From Lysobacter enzymogenes (GTDB lineage Bacteria; Pseudomonadota; Gammaproteobacteria; Xanthomonadales; Xanthomonadaceae): a stretch of 64,000 nt of DNA. The number at the start of each line of letters is the position of its first letter. The stretch's first letter is position 1. The notes under the pieces were generated by a model. That model made no database searches. It worked only from the letters and a program-made list of their open reading frames with translations, and was not told the DNA's origin. A program made the position numbers and the translations under genes. The stretch is taken from assembly GCF_017355525.1 (NCBI RefSeq), contig NZ_CP067395.1, positions 2,728,001-2,792,000 of the forward strand. Direction: 5' to 3'. Below are positions 19,795-29,434 of this stretch, in pieces.

Positions 19795-20820
19795 TCAGCC
19801 GAAGTGCTGGTAGCCGCGGCGCGGCGGCGTCCACAGCGCGCCGTCGGGCAGGCGCACGCGCACGCCGGGTTCGGCTTCGATGCGGCCGATCACTTGGGCC
19901 GGCGTGCCCGAGGCGGCGAGCGAGCGGGCGATCGGGTCGCGCTGGCGCGCCGGCGCGGTGAAGCACAGTTCGTAGTCGTCGCCGCCGCCGAGCTGCAGGG
20001 CGCGGCGCGCGTCGTCGGCGCAGGCCGCGGCGAGCGCGCGCGAAGCCGGCAGCGCCGCCGCGTCGAGGCCGGCGCCGACGCCGGAAGCGGCGCAGATGTG
20101 GCCGAGGTCGGCGAGCAATCCATCCGACACGTCGATGCCGGCGCGCGCCAGCCCGCGCAAGGCGCGGCCCGCGGCGACGCGCGGTTGCGGCCGGCGCAGG
20201 CGTTCGGACAGGCGCGCGCTGGCGACCGCGGGGTCGGCGTCGGCGCCGTCGATGCGGCGCACGGCGAAATCGCGATACCCCTCGACGCCGTCGAGCGCGA
20301 GCGCAGCGCCGGCGTCGCCGAGCGTGCCGGTGACCCAGATCTCGTCGTCGACCCGCGCCGCGTCGCGGCGCAGCGCCCAGCCCGGTTCGACCAAGCCGAT
20401 TACCGTCACGCACACCGACAACGGCCCGCGCGTGGTGTCGCCGCCGACCAGGGCGACGCGATGGCGCGCGGCCAGTTCCAGGAAACCGTCGGCGAAACCG
20501 TCGACGAAGGCCGCGCGCGCGGCCGCATCGCCTTCGGGCAGCGACAGCGACAAGGTGCACCACGCCGGTTCGGCGCCCATCGCGGCGAGGTCGGACAGAT
20601 TCACCGCCAAGGCCTTCCAGCCGATGTCGGCGGGCGCCGCGTCGTCGGCGAAATGCACGCCGCGGTTGAGCGTGTCGGTGGCGACCGCCAGATGCCGGCC
20701 CGGCGGCGGCGCCAGCAGGGCGGCGTCGTCGCCGATGCCGAGCACGACGTCGCTGCGCTCGGCCTCGAGCGCGGCGGCGCGCGTGCGGATCGCGGCGATC
20801 AGGTCGAATTCGGCGGACAT
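19795..20820 (-). CDS. thiL: thiamine-monophosphate kinase ThiL
   Basis: ThiL phosphorylates thiamine monophosphate to the cofactor thiamine diphosphate. The 341-residue protein has the PurM/ThiL fold: EFDLIAAI at the N-terminus, IGDDAALL near 29, ATDTLNRGVHF near 47, LSDLAAMGAEPAW, GGDTTRG near 126 and the DVSDGLLADLGH motif near 230. The gene follows nusB, an arrangement common in proteobacteria (ribH-nusB-thiL). Confidence 0.95.
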   Translation of the reverse strand: MSAEFDLIAAIRTRAAALEAERSDVVLGIGDDAALLAPPPGRHLAVATDTLNRGVHFADDAAPADIGWKALAVNLSDLAAMGAEPAWCTLSLSLPEGDAAARAAFVDGFADGFLELAARHRVALVGGDTTRGPLSVCVTVIGLVEPGWALRRDAARVDDEIWVTGTLGDAGAALALDGVEGYRDFAVRRIDGADADPAVASARLSERLRRPQPRVAAGRALRGLARAGIDVSDGLLADLGHICAASGVGAGLDAAALPASRALAAACADDARRALQLGGGDDYELCFTAPARQRDPIARSLAASGTPAQVIGRIEAEPGVRVRLPDGALWTPPRRGYQHFG

Positions 20821-20830
20821 GGGTTTGGAG

Positions 20831-20932
20831 CAGGAGGTAGCGATCAGGAGCTAGGAGATAGCAAAAGCGGTTGCGCGGCACGATGGCCATGGCTTTTCGC
20901 TATCTCCTATCTCCTGTTCGCTATCTCCTGCC
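20831..20932. repeat. inverted GAGATAGC-type repeat between nusB and thiL
   Basis: Direct units of the type AGGAGATAGC (plus-strand left arm near 20836-20862) face their reverse complement GCTATCTCCTATCTCCTG (right arm near 20898-20930), enclosing a short GC-rich loop. The arms can fold into a long hairpin in the transcript between nusB and thiL. The layout is like the GGGATTC repeats in rsmH and before glyA, but the unit is different. Confidence 0.7.
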
Positions 20933-21400
20933 TTATCGCTTCTTCGCCGCAGCCGCGGCCTCGGCCGCGCGCCACTGCGCGGCGGCGCGGTCGAGCACGC
21001 CGTTGACGTAGGTGTGGCCGTGCTCGGCGCCGAAGCGCTTGACCGATTCGATCGCCTCGTTGATGACCACGCGGTACGGCACGTCGACGCGGTGGCGCAG
21101 TTCGTACGCGGCGATGCGCAGCGCGGCGCGTTCGATCGCGTCGACCTGCTCGATCTCGCGGTCGAGGAACGGGGTCAGCGCCGGGTCGAGGTCGTCGGCC
21201 TGGTGGCGGACGACGCCGCGCACCAGGTCTTCGAAGTAGGCCAGGTCGGCGACTTCGTGGGCTTGTTCGTGGGCGAACTGGGCGATGATCTCGTCGGCCT
21301 TGGCGGCGGTCATCTGCCAGGCGTAGATCGCCTGCAGGGCGCGGCGGCGGGCGCGCGAACGCGCGACGGGGTCGATGCCATCCGGACGGCGGCGATTCAT
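20933..21400 (-). CDS. nusB: transcription antitermination factor NusB
   Basis: NusB binds boxA RNA with NusE (ribosomal S10) in rRNA antitermination complexes. The 155-residue product has the all-helical NusB fold with [13 protein letters not shown] at the N-terminus, a conserved [16 protein letters not shown] block near 92 and [27 protein letters not shown] near 117. It overlaps ribH by four bases (ATGA), so it is translated with the riboflavin genes. Confidence 0.95.
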   Translation of the reverse strand: MNRRRPDGIDPVARSRARRRALQAIYAWQMTAAKADEIIAQFAHEQAHEVADLAYFEDLVRGVVRHQADDLDPALTPFLDREIEQVDAIERAALRIAAYELRHRVDVPYRVVINEAIESVKRFGAEHGHTYVNGVLDRAAAQWRAAEAAAAAKKR

Positions 21401-21864
21401 GGCAGTTGCTCCAGCAGGTGACTCATTTCCAAGGCGGCCAGCGCCGCTTCCTCGCCCTTGTTGCCGTGGCTGCCGCCGGCGCGGTTTTCCGCGTCCTCGT
21501 GGCGTTCCACCGCGAGCACGCCGTTGGCGATCGGCAGGCCGAAGTCGAGCGAGACCCGCATCAGGCCGTCGGAACAACCGTCGGCGACCTGTTCGTAATG
21601 GCGGGTGTCGCCGCGCACCACGCAGCCCAGAGCGACGACCGCGGCGTGCTTGCCGTCGGCGGCGAGGCGGCGCGCGAGCACCGGCAGTTCCCAGGCGCCG
21701 GGGACGCGGATCACGTCGATGGCGTCCTCGGCGACGCCGTGGTCGGCGAAGGTCTTGCGCGCGCCGGCCACCAGGGCGTCGGTGATGCGCGGGTTCCAGC
21801 GGCTGGCGATGATGGCGTAGCGCGCGCCCGGCGGGCTGCGCAGGTCGCCTTCGTAATGGGGCAT
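21397..21864 (-). CDS. ribH: 6,7-dimethyl-8-ribityllumazine synthase RibH
   Basis: RibH condenses 5-amino-6-ribitylaminouracil with 3,4-dihydroxy-2-butanone 4-phosphate, the penultimate riboflavin step. The 155-residue product shows the substrate-site motifs [23 protein letters not shown] near 54, [16 protein letters not shown] near 78 (His general base) and the [13 protein letters not shown] block. It is linked to ribE and ribBA upstream through a 354-base spacer with repeats. Confidence 0.96.
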   Translation of the reverse strand: MPHYEGDLRSPPGARYAIIASRWNPRITDALVAGARKTFADHGVAEDAIDVIRVPGAWELPVLARRLAADGKHAAVVALGCVVRGDTRHYEQVADGCSDGLMRVSLDFGLPIANGVLAVERHEDAENRAGGSHGNKGEEAALAALEMSHLLEQLP

Positions 21865-21969
21865 GGGGGATTCGCTGTGCTGGGACGGACGAAAGGGGGG
21901 CTAGTTTACCGGTTGGGGGGCGGTGGCGGGCTGGAGGCCGCCGCGTGCGGACTTCCGCGCCACCACCAC

Positions 21970-22135
21970 CCCATCATTCCCGCGAAGGCGGGCTCCGCTT
22001 TAATTCGGCGAGCCGAATATCCAGAGCGGGGACGACGCGGCCCGAAGGCCGCCGCTGTCGGGTCGGCCTCCGTGGGGAGTTGAATGATCGCGCTGAAGGC
22101 TCTGGATCCCCGCTTTCGCGGGGATGACGGTCGGG
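21970..22135. repeat. composite palindromic repeat between ribBA and ribH
   Basis: The 354-base spacer (21865-22218) holds a pair of oppositely directed palindromic units. TTCCCGCGAAGGCGGG starts near 21977, followed by GCTCCGCTTTAATTCGGCGAGCCGAAT. CTCTGGATCCCCGC with GCGGGGATGACGG lies at 22099-22131. The same modules make up the arrays at 30363-30800 and 38130-38400. The rest of the spacer shows nothing else. Confidence 0.75.
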
Positions 22136-22218
22136 AGGTGGCGCGCAAGCCCGGCCGACTCGGGTTTTCACCGTTACCGGAAGTTACGCCCCACCGCCCT
22201 TCGCCTCGAGCCCAGCGC

Positions 22219-23370
22219 TCAGCCGAGCCGGGCGATATCCACGTACTCGACCACCTCCAGCCCGAACCCGGCCAGGCCGATCTGCTTGCGCGGGGTGCCC
22301 AGCACGCGCAGCTTGCCCAGGCCCAGGTCGGCCAGGATCTGGCCGCCGGCGCCGTTGCGGCGCCATTCGGCCAGGGCGTGGCCGCGGGTCGGCGGCGCGG
22401 CGGCGGCTTCGTCGGCGGCCTCGGCGTGCGGCTCGTGCGCGCCGGGCTGCTCGCGCACCCGCGCCAGCAGCGCGTCGGGGTCGGCGTGGTCGGACAGCAG
22501 CACCAGCGCGCCGCGGCCCTCGCGGGCGATCGCGGCGAGCACGTCGCCGACCGCCGGGCCGAAATCGGGCCGGCGCCAGTGCAGCGCGTCGGCCAGCGGG
22601 TTCTGCATGTGCACCCGCACCAGGGTCGGCGCGGCCGCGTCCGGCTCGCCGAGTTGCAGGGCGAAGTGCACGGCGCGGGTCAGGCGGTCGCGGTAGCTCA
22701 GCAACTGGAACGGGCCGTGCTCGGTCTCGATCCGGCGCGAATCGACCCGCTCGACCGTGTGCTCGGTGGCCAGGCGGTAACGGATCAATTCCTCGATCGA
22801 GCCGATCTTGAGGCCGTGCTCGGCGGCGAACTTCTCCAGCTCCGGCCGCCGCGCCATGCTGCCGTCGGGGTTCAGCACTTCGACCAGCACGCCGGCCGGT
22901 TCCAGGCCGGCGAGCATCGCCAGATCGCTCGCCGCCTCGGTGTGGCCGGCGCGGCTGAGCACGCCGCCGGGCTGCGACATCAGCGGGAAGATGTGGCCGG
23001 GCTGGGCGAGGTCGGACGGTTTCGCGTCCGGCCGCACCGCGGTGCGCACGGTGTGGGCGCGGTCGTAGGCGGAAATGCCGGTGGTGACGCCCTCGGCCGC
23101 CTCGATGCTGACGGTGAAGTTGGTGTGGTGCGGGGAGGTGTTGTCGCGCACCATCGGGCCGAGCCCGAGTTGCAGGCAGCGCTCGCGCATCAGCGACAGG
23201 CACACCAGCCCGCGGGCGTGGGTGACCATGAAGTTGATGTCGGCCGGGCGCACCAGTTCGGCGGCCATGATCAGGTCGCCTTCGTTCTCGCGGTCTTCGT
23301 CGTCGACGATGACGACCATGCGGCCGGCGCGGATCTCTTCGAGCAGTTCGGGAACGCTGGCGAAGCTCAT
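22219..23370 (-). CDS. ribBA: 3,4-dihydroxy-2-butanone 4-phosphate synthase with degenerate GTP cyclohydrolase II domain
   Basis: This is a 383-residue two-domain protein. The N-terminal RibB half has the Mg-binding motif DDEDRENEGDL (23-33), THARGLVC and the HTEAASDLA block, so it should convert ribulose 5-phosphate to DHBP. The C-terminal half aligns in layout with GTP cyclohydrolase II, but the zinc-binding cysteine motif is gone: the expected RVHSEC...CDC region reads RVHMQNPLADALHWRRPDF. This half is therefore probably not a cyclohydrolase, and a separate RibA is expected elsewhere. The ATG overlaps the ribE stop by four bases. Confidence 0.93.
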   Translation of the reverse strand: MSFASVPELLEEIRAGRMVVIVDDEDRENEGDLIMAAELVRPADINFMVTHARGLVCLSLMRERCLQLGLGPMVRDNTSPHHTNFTVSIEAAEGVTTGISAYDRAHTVRTAVRPDAKPSDLAQPGHIFPLMSQPGGVLSRAGHTEAASDLAMLAGLEPAGVLVEVLNPDGSMARRPELEKFAAEHGLKIGSIEELIRYRLATEHTVERVDSRRIETEHGPFQLLSYRDRLTRAVHFALQLGEPDAAAPTLVRVHMQNPLADALHWRRPDFGPAVGDVLAAIAREGRGALVLLSDHADPDALLARVREQPGAHEPHAEAADEAAAAPPTRGHALAEWRRNGAGGQILADLGLGKLRVLGTPRKQIGLAGFGLEVVEYVDIARLG

Positions 23371-23990
23371 GCCGACACCTCCGCGCCGCCGATGCCGGGA
23401 CGCTCGCCGAGCAGGCGCTCGACGTAACGCGCGACCAGGTCGATCTCCAGGTTCACCGGCGCGCCGACGGCGCTGTCGGAAAACGCGGTGTTGGCGACGG
23501 TGTGCGGAATCAGCGCGACTTCGAAACCTTCGCGGTCGACTTCGTTGACGGTCAGGCTGACGCCGTCGACGCAGATCGAGCCCTTCTTGGCGATGTAGCG
23601 CAGCAAAGGCGCCGGCGCGCGGAAGCGCCAGCGCTGCGCGCGCGCGTCCTCGCGCACCGATTCGACCGCGCCGACGCCGTCGACGTGGCCGCTGACCAGA
23701 TGGCCGCCGAGCCGGTCGCTGGGCCGCATCGCGCGTTCCAGGTTGACCTTGGCGCCGGCCTGCAGCGAGCCCAGCGTGGTCAGCGCCAGGGTCTCGGTCG
23801 ACGCGTCGGCGTCGTACCAGTCCGCGCCGAATTCGATCACGGTCAGGCACACGCCGTTGACCGCGATGCTCTCGCCGAGCTTGGGTTCGGAGAAATCCAG
23901 GCTGCCGGTGGCGATGCGCAGGCGCACGTCGCCGCCGATGGGCTGGGTCGAGACCAGGCGGCCGACGCCTTCGATGATGCCGGTGAACAT
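23367..23990 (-). CDS. ribE: riboflavin synthase, alpha subunit type
   Basis: Riboflavin synthase dismutates two lumazine molecules to riboflavin. The 207-residue product has the internal duplication of the family: MFTGIIEGVGRLVS with NGVCLTV in the first lumazine-binding domain, and LVSGHVDGVGAVES with DGVSLTVNEV in the second. The start is fixed by the universal MFTGII beginning; a longer open frame to 24113 is spurious. An FMN riboswitch lies upstream. Confidence 0.96.
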   Translation of the reverse strand: MFTGIIEGVGRLVSTQPIGGDVRLRIATGSLDFSEPKLGESIAVNGVCLTVIEFGADWYDADASTETLALTTLGSLQAGAKVNLERAMRPSDRLGGHLVSGHVDGVGAVESVREDARAQRWRFRAPAPLLRYIAKKGSICVDGVSLTVNEVDREGFEVALIPHTVANTAFSDSAVGAPVNLEIDLVARYVERLLGERPGIGGAEVSA

Positions 23991-24135
23991 CAGCGCGCCC
24001 CCTGGCGGAGGGCCGGTCGGTTGTCGCGATTGGAGTGGGTCATGAAACGTTTCCCGCAAGTGGTGAGCGAAAAACGCCTCAAGGCTTCGAGGACAACGCA
24101 CGACGCGCGGCACGGGGCCGCGGGTAGAGTTCCCG

Positions 24136-24153
24136 CCCGTCCTAGCGGACGGG
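24136..24153 (-). promoter_or_regulatory. hairpin of the FMN riboswitch expression platform
   Basis: A perfect 7-bp stem with a TAGC-type loop (CCCGTCC-TAGC-GGACGGG) lies directly downstream of the RFN aptamer in the transcript. No T-run follows on the minus strand, so it is unlikely to be a simple intrinsic terminator. It may belong to the expression platform, but its exact role is not visible. Confidence 0.45.
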
Positions 24154-24167
24154 CTCGCGCGCAGCCG

Positions 24168-24332
24168 TCTTCTTTCATCCGGACTGTGACCGTCGGCTCC
24201 GGCATCGGACCGGATCTGCTGACCCCGCGCGGCGCGGCTTCCGTATGCGGAAACCGGGCCGTCCGGGCGCTCGCGGGCTCGCGCGCAAGGCGCCTACCGC
24301 CGGTGGGGAGTTTCGCCCCGCCCTGAAGACGT
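24168..24332 (-). promoter_or_regulatory. FMN riboswitch (RFN element) upstream of ribE
   Basis: On the minus strand the conserved RFN blocks appear in order: TCAGGGCGGGGCGAAACTCC, CCACCGGCGGTA, GCCCGCGAGCG, then GGTCAGCAGATCCGGT, GATGCCGGAGCCGACGGTCA and CAGTCCGGATGAAAGAAGA at the 3' end. These form the six-helix junction that binds FMN. It lies about 180 bases upstream of the ribE ATG and should switch off ribE-ribBA and perhaps ribH-nusB-thiL at high FMN. Confidence 0.95.
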
Positions 24333-24613
24333 TACTGGTGGTGCCGGCCTGGGCCGGCGGGGCGCAGTTTACCACCCGGGGGGCGGGCGGCCGGTTGTCG
24401 CAAGCGGGCGGAGGAGGCCGGATGCTGTGTTCCGCGAGGGCGCCCGTTGGCGGGCAGAGCCCTTCGGAGCCTGGGTGGGACGGCCTTCAGGCCCGGGGCT
24501 CGCGTTTCGGACCGTCGCGACCTGAGACGAGAGCCTCGGGCCCGAAGGCAGCCCCACGAAAGGCGCGGCCTTGAGCCTGGAAGCCTTCCGCAAAGGTCAG
24601 GACCGCTTACCGA
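24333..24613. other. intergenic region upstream of the riboswitch
   Basis: This 281-base spacer lies between the methyltransferase gene stop and the RFN aptamer and must hold the promoter of the riboswitch transcript. It is extremely GC-rich. No convincing promoter hexamers, RNA gene or coding frame could be picked out. Confidence 0.3.
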
Positions 24614-25390
24614 TCAATCCGGCTTGCGCCGCAGGTGCAGCGTCAGCGGCCAGCGCAGCTCGCGCTCGCTGTCCGGCGGGCCCCAGGCGCGGGTCAGCGC
24701 GCTGCGGTGGGCGTAGACCGGGTCCTCGCCGGTCGCGAGCTTGCAGCGCTCGCTCGCCGACAGCGAATTCAGATAGCCCAGGAAGCGCGCCAGGCCCCAG
24801 CGCGCGCTCACCCACAGCGCCGGCGCCGGCAGCGCTTCGAACGGCCAGTCGTAGCCGGCGTAGCCGTCGCGCACTTCTTCGTTCTCGCGCTGCCAGTAAC
24901 TGTCGATGTCGGCGCGGAACGCCGACACCGCCGCGTCCATGCCCTCGGGAATTTCGAAATCGCCGTAGCACCACGCCGCCAGCACCCCGCCGGGCGCGAG
25001 CGCACGCTCGCACTCGGCGAAGAAGCGCTCGCGTTCGAACCAGTGCAAGGCCTGCGCCACCGCGACCAACCCGAGGCTGCCGTCGTCGAGTTCGCAACGC
25101 TCGCCCGGCGCCACGCTCAGGCGCACGAGGCCTTCGCCGCGCATCGCCGCGGCGTAGGCCCAGTGGCGTTGCAACTGCTGCGCGCTGGGATCGCTGGCAT
25201 GCACCCGCGCCCAGCGCGCGGCGAGCCCACGCGTGGCCTGGCCGCTGCCGCAGCCGGGTTCCCACACTTCGGCCTGCGCGGGAACGTGCGCGGCGATCGC
25301 GTCGAACAAGGCGTCCGGGTATTCCGGACGCGAGGTCGCGTAGGTGTCGGCGATGGCGGAGAAGTGGTCTTTGAAATCGTTGCGCTGCAT
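24614..25390 (-). CDS. class I SAM-dependent methyltransferase
   Basis: This is a 258-residue Rossmann-fold methyltransferase. Motif I is VWEPGCGSGQATRGLA at about 42-57, followed by an acidic ASDPS loop at the end of beta-2 and VAVAQALHWFERERFF as the post-I region, typical of the ubiE/trans-aconitate methyltransferase-like group. The substrate cannot be inferred. It follows ribD and an unknown gene on the same strand but lies upstream of the riboswitch, so it should not be under FMN control. Confidence 0.82.
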   Translation of the reverse strand: MQRNDFKDHFSAIADTYATSRPEYPDALFDAIAAHVPAQAEVWEPGCGSGQATRGLAARWARVHASDPSAQQLQRHWAYAAAMRGEGLVRLSVAPGERCELDDGSLGLVAVAQALHWFERERFFAECERALAPGGVLAAWCYGDFEIPEGMDAAVSAFRADIDSYWQRENEEVRDGYAGYDWPFEALPAPALWVSARWGLARFLGYLNSLSASERCKLATGEDPVYAHRSALTRAWGPPDSERELRWPLTLHLRRKPD

Positions 25391-25503
25391 GGGCGGCTCC
25401 GCGTTGCGTGCGCAGCCGCGGGGGCGGTGCGTTGCGAACGATGCGGTGAGGATAACCGGAGGGGTGCGGGGGCGTTGGGGCTTGCGTCGCGACGGTCGGG
25501 GCG

Positions 25504-25530
25504 CGGTCGCGGCTTGCGCCGCTCCTACAG
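25504..25530. repeat. single REP-like element
   Basis: The motif CGGTCGCGGCTTGCGCC followed by GCTCCTACAG matches the elements at 41256-41388. It sits in the 153-base gap between the methyltransferase gene and the small unknown gene downstream of ribD. Confidence 0.65.
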
Positions 25531-25543
25531 GGGATGCAGGAAT

Positions 25544-25987
25544 TCAACGCCAGTTGCGGTTGTGGACGAAGGCGTGGCAGTCGCCGCTGCGGTCTTCGGC
25601 CACGCCCCAGCGGCAGCCGGCGACGGCGCCTTCGGCGGCGCCGAACTTGCGCCGCAGCCAGTGCCGGTGCGCGGCCGCGCCGGCGCCGGGCAAGACGCAG
25701 AACGCGCTGACCCATACGCCGTCTTCGAAGCGCAGCCGCAGGTGCACGCGACGGCCGCTCTCGCCCGGCGCGTCGTCGCGCCAATCGGTTTCGGCGAACC
25801 GGCACGACACGCGGCGGCCGGCGACTTCAATGGTTTGCGCCGCGCCGGTTTCGAACCCGGGCGGCAACCCGTCGATAGCGATTTCCGCGCTCACTACCAT
25901 CGCGCCCAGATGCAAGGCGCCGGTGCTTGCATCGAACCCGATCGCCGCGCGCGGCGTCTCGCGTTCGCTGCGGCCGGCGGTGGACAC
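25544..25987 (-). CDS. hypothetical protein downstream of ribD
   Basis: This predicted 147-residue protein is not recognised. It looks soluble: beta-rich in the middle (RRVHLRLRFEDGVWVSAFCVLP near residues 79-100) with a C-terminal CRWGVAEDRSGDCHAFVHNRNW. No signal peptide or membrane segment is visible. It starts 8 bases after the ribD stop on the same strand, so co-transcription with ribD is likely. The start could lie further in. Confidence 0.6.
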   Translation of the reverse strand: MSTAGRSERETPRAAIGFDASTGALHLGAMVVSAEIAIDGLPPGFETGAAQTIEVAGRRVSCRFAETDWRDDAPGESGRRVHLRLRFEDGVWVSAFCVLPGAGAAAHRHWLRRKFGAAEGAVAGCRWGVAEDRSGDCHAFVHNRNWR

Positions 25988-25995
25988 GCGTTCGC

Positions 25996-27096
25996 TCAGG
26001 CCGTCGGCGCGCGCGGCCGCAGCAGCACGCGGGTATCGTCGCCGAGCCGGCGCACGTCGAGCACGTCGAGCTGGAACTTGCGGCTCATCGCCTCGATGCC
26101 GAGGCCGTCGAACAGCGGCCGCGCGGTTTCGCCGAGCAGCACCGGCGCGACGTACAGCAGCACTTCGTCGACCAGTCCGCGGGTCAGGAACGCGCCGGCC
26201 AGGGTCGCGCCGGCTTCGAGCTGGATCTCGTTGACGCCGCGCGCGGCCAGCAGTTGCAGCACCGCTTCCAGGTCGATGCGGCCCTCGCGCACCGCGACCG
26301 CCGCGACCTGCGCGTCCAGGCCGCGCGGCGGCTTGGCGTCGGGCGCGTGCAGGTACAGGGTCGGCGCATCGCCTTCGCGCACACGGCCGCGCGCGACCGT
26401 GGCCAGCCCAGGATCGAGCACCACCCGCAGCGGCGCCACGAACGGCGTGTCGTCGCCCAGGCGCACGGTCAGCGAAGGATCATCGGCCAGCACCGTGCCG
26501 GCGCCGGTCACGATCGCGCCGGCGCGCGCGCGCCAATGCTGCACGTCCAGGCGCGAGGCCTCGCCGCTGATCCACTTCGACTCGCCGCTGGCCAGCGCGC
26601 TGCGCCCGTCCAGGCTCGCCGCCAGCTTGACCCGCAGCCACGGCCGCCCGCGCTCGACCCGCGACAAAAACCCGCGGTTGAGCGCGCGCGCCTGCGCTTC
26701 CATCAGCCCGCTGCTGACCGCGATGCCGGCGGCTTGCAACTTGGCGAAACCGGCGCCGTCGACTTGCGGGAACGGATCGCGCATCGCCGCGACCACCCGC
26801 GCGACGCCGGCCTCGATCAACGCATCGCTGCACGGCCCGGTGCGGCCGGTGTGCGCGCACGGCTCGAGGGTCACGTACGCGGTCGCGCCGCGCGCGCGTT
26901 CGCCTGCGTCGCGCAGCGCGTGCACCTCCGCATGCGGCTCGCCGGCGCGCACGTGCCAGCCTTCGCCGACGACCTCGTCGCCGTGCGCGATCACGCAGCC
27001 GACCATCGGGTTGGGCTTGGTGGTGTAGGCGCCCTTCTCGGCCAGGCGCAGCGCGCGGGCCATGTGGACGTGGTCGGTGGCGGTGAAATCGTTCAT
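25996..27096 (-). CDS. ribD: bifunctional pyrimidine deaminase/reductase RibD
   Basis: RibD carries out the second and third steps of riboflavin synthesis. The 366-residue product has an N-terminal deaminase domain with the zinc motif HAEVHAL (near 54) and PCAHTGRTGPC (near 78-88). The reductase domain starts near 150, with RPWLRVKLAASLDGR, GAGTVLADDPSLTVR and the terminal EAGATLAGAFL region. It is separated from the other rib genes by two genes and by the RFN element, which lies downstream. Confidence 0.96.
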   Translation of the reverse strand: MNDFTATDHVHMARALRLAEKGAYTTKPNPMVGCVIAHGDEVVGEGWHVRAGEPHAEVHALRDAGERARGATAYVTLEPCAHTGRTGPCSDALIEAGVARVVAAMRDPFPQVDGAGFAKLQAAGIAVSSGLMEAQARALNRGFLSRVERGRPWLRVKLAASLDGRSALASGESKWISGEASRLDVQHWRARAGAIVTGAGTVLADDPSLTVRLGDDTPFVAPLRVVLDPGLATVARGRVREGDAPTLYLHAPDAKPPRGLDAQVAAVAVREGRIDLEAVLQLLAARGVNEIQLEAGATLAGAFLTRGLVDEVLLYVAPVLLGETARPLFDGLGIEAMSRKFQLDVLDVRRLGDDTRVLLRPRAPTA

Positions 27097-27165
27097 GGGC
27101 CTGGATTCTCGATGAGCGTTCGCCGCGGCGGCCGCGAAACCGATGCCTGCGCGCCGCCGCCCGGC

Positions 27166-27684
27166 TCAGCGCTTCTTCTTGTCCATGCGCAGGTCGTCCT
27201 CGCCCAGCAACGGCAACTGCCCGTCGCCGGGCGCGTCGCGTTCGAGCCGGTCGAGTTCCTCGCGGAAATCGGCCACGTCCGAGAACGAGCGGTATACCGA
27301 GGCGAAACGCACGTAGCCGACGTGGTCGAGCTTGCGCAGCTCGGCCATGACGAATTCGCCGACCCGGCGCGAGGCCAGCTCGCGCTCGGCGGTCATGCGC
27401 AGCTGGTGCACGACTGCGCGCACCGCCGCTTCGATCTGTTCTTCCGACACCGGCCGCTTCTGCAAAGCGCGGTCGAAGCCGGCGCGCAGCTTGCGCGCGT
27501 CGAACGCCTCGCGGCGGCCGTCGCCCTTGATGATGACCGGCAGCTTCAGCTCGATGGTTTCCAGCGTGCTGAAGCGCTCGCCGCAGGCTTCGCACACGCG
27601 GCGGCGCCGGATCGTGGCGCCGTCGTCGGACACGCGCGAGTCGATCACGCGGGTGTCGTGGTGCTGGCAGAAAGGGCAATGCAT
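27166..27684 (-). CDS. nrdR: transcriptional repressor NrdR
   Basis: NrdR represses ribonucleotide reductase genes in response to (d)ATP. The 172-residue product has the N-terminal zinc ribbon CPFC-x27-CEAC (residues 3-37), then the ATP-cone domain ([22 protein letters not shown] near 48) and the [19 protein letters not shown] motif. A basic C-terminal tail ends in KKKR. It sits between glyA and ribD, a conserved order in related bacteria. Confidence 0.97.
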   Translation of the reverse strand: MHCPFCQHHDTRVIDSRVSDDGATIRRRRVCEACGERFSTLETIELKLPVIIKGDGRREAFDARKLRAGFDRALQKRPVSEEQIEAAVRAVVHQLRMTAERELASRRVGEFVMAELRKLDHVGYVRFASVYRSFSDVADFREELDRLERDAPGDGQLPLLGEDDLRMDKKKR

Positions 27685-27690
27685 GAGGGG

Positions 27691-27812
27691 CGGAGATCGG
27701 GGATCCGGGAATTGGGATTCGGAAGATCAAAAGCGCTTGCGTCGGCGCCCAGCATAGTGCCAAGCCGCCGCGAATGCGCTTTTCAATCCCGAATCGCCAA
27801 TCCCGAATCCCG
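27691..27812. repeat. GGGATTC-family hairpin between nrdR and glyA
   Basis: The arm GGGATCCGGGAATTGGGATTC near 27700 (minor variants) and the opposite arm AATCCCGAATCGCCAATCCC (27786-27805) are inverted copies, joined by AAAAGCGC and GCGCTTTT. The 133-base spacer between glyA and nrdR is almost entirely this hairpin. It belongs to the same family as the element in rsmH. Confidence 0.75.
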
Positions 27813-27817
27813 GCCTT

Positions 27818-29107
<1,290 letters not shown>

Positions 29108-29270
29108 TCGCGGCCTCGGGGAGAAGTTAAGCGGACGGGAGGGAGGAGGACTCGCGCCAGACCGCCCACGGGCCCGGACAGCGCGCGGGCGGCCCGCCCG
29201 GGCTTGAAATCTCGGACCGGGCGGCCCATCTCCGCAGCGCGGCCCGAGTGCCTGAACCGGCCCGGGCGGC

Positions 29271-29297
29271 TTGACGTAAGACTTGAAATGTTAGCCT
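29271..29297 (+). promoter_or_regulatory. possible promoter of the lpxO-like gene
   Basis: An AT-rich island holds TTGACG (29271-29276) and TAGCCT (29292-29297) with a 15-bp spacer, shorter than ideal. It is the only plausible hexamer pair upstream of the hydroxylase gene. Confidence 0.3.
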
Positions 29298-29434
29298 AGG
29301 GGCGTATGGCGGCCAACCGCCAAAGCGCGGCTCGCGCCGTCCCGGTCCGGGGCGGACAATGGCCCCGCCCTTCCCCACCTTCCCGGCCCGCCGCCGCCCG
29401 GCCGGCCGATTCGCCGATCTTGGATGCCCCGACC

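Noticed and set aside
29108..29434. Glycine riboswitch or other RNA element upstream of glyA
   Set aside because: None of the conserved aptamer blocks was found in the leader on the minus strand.
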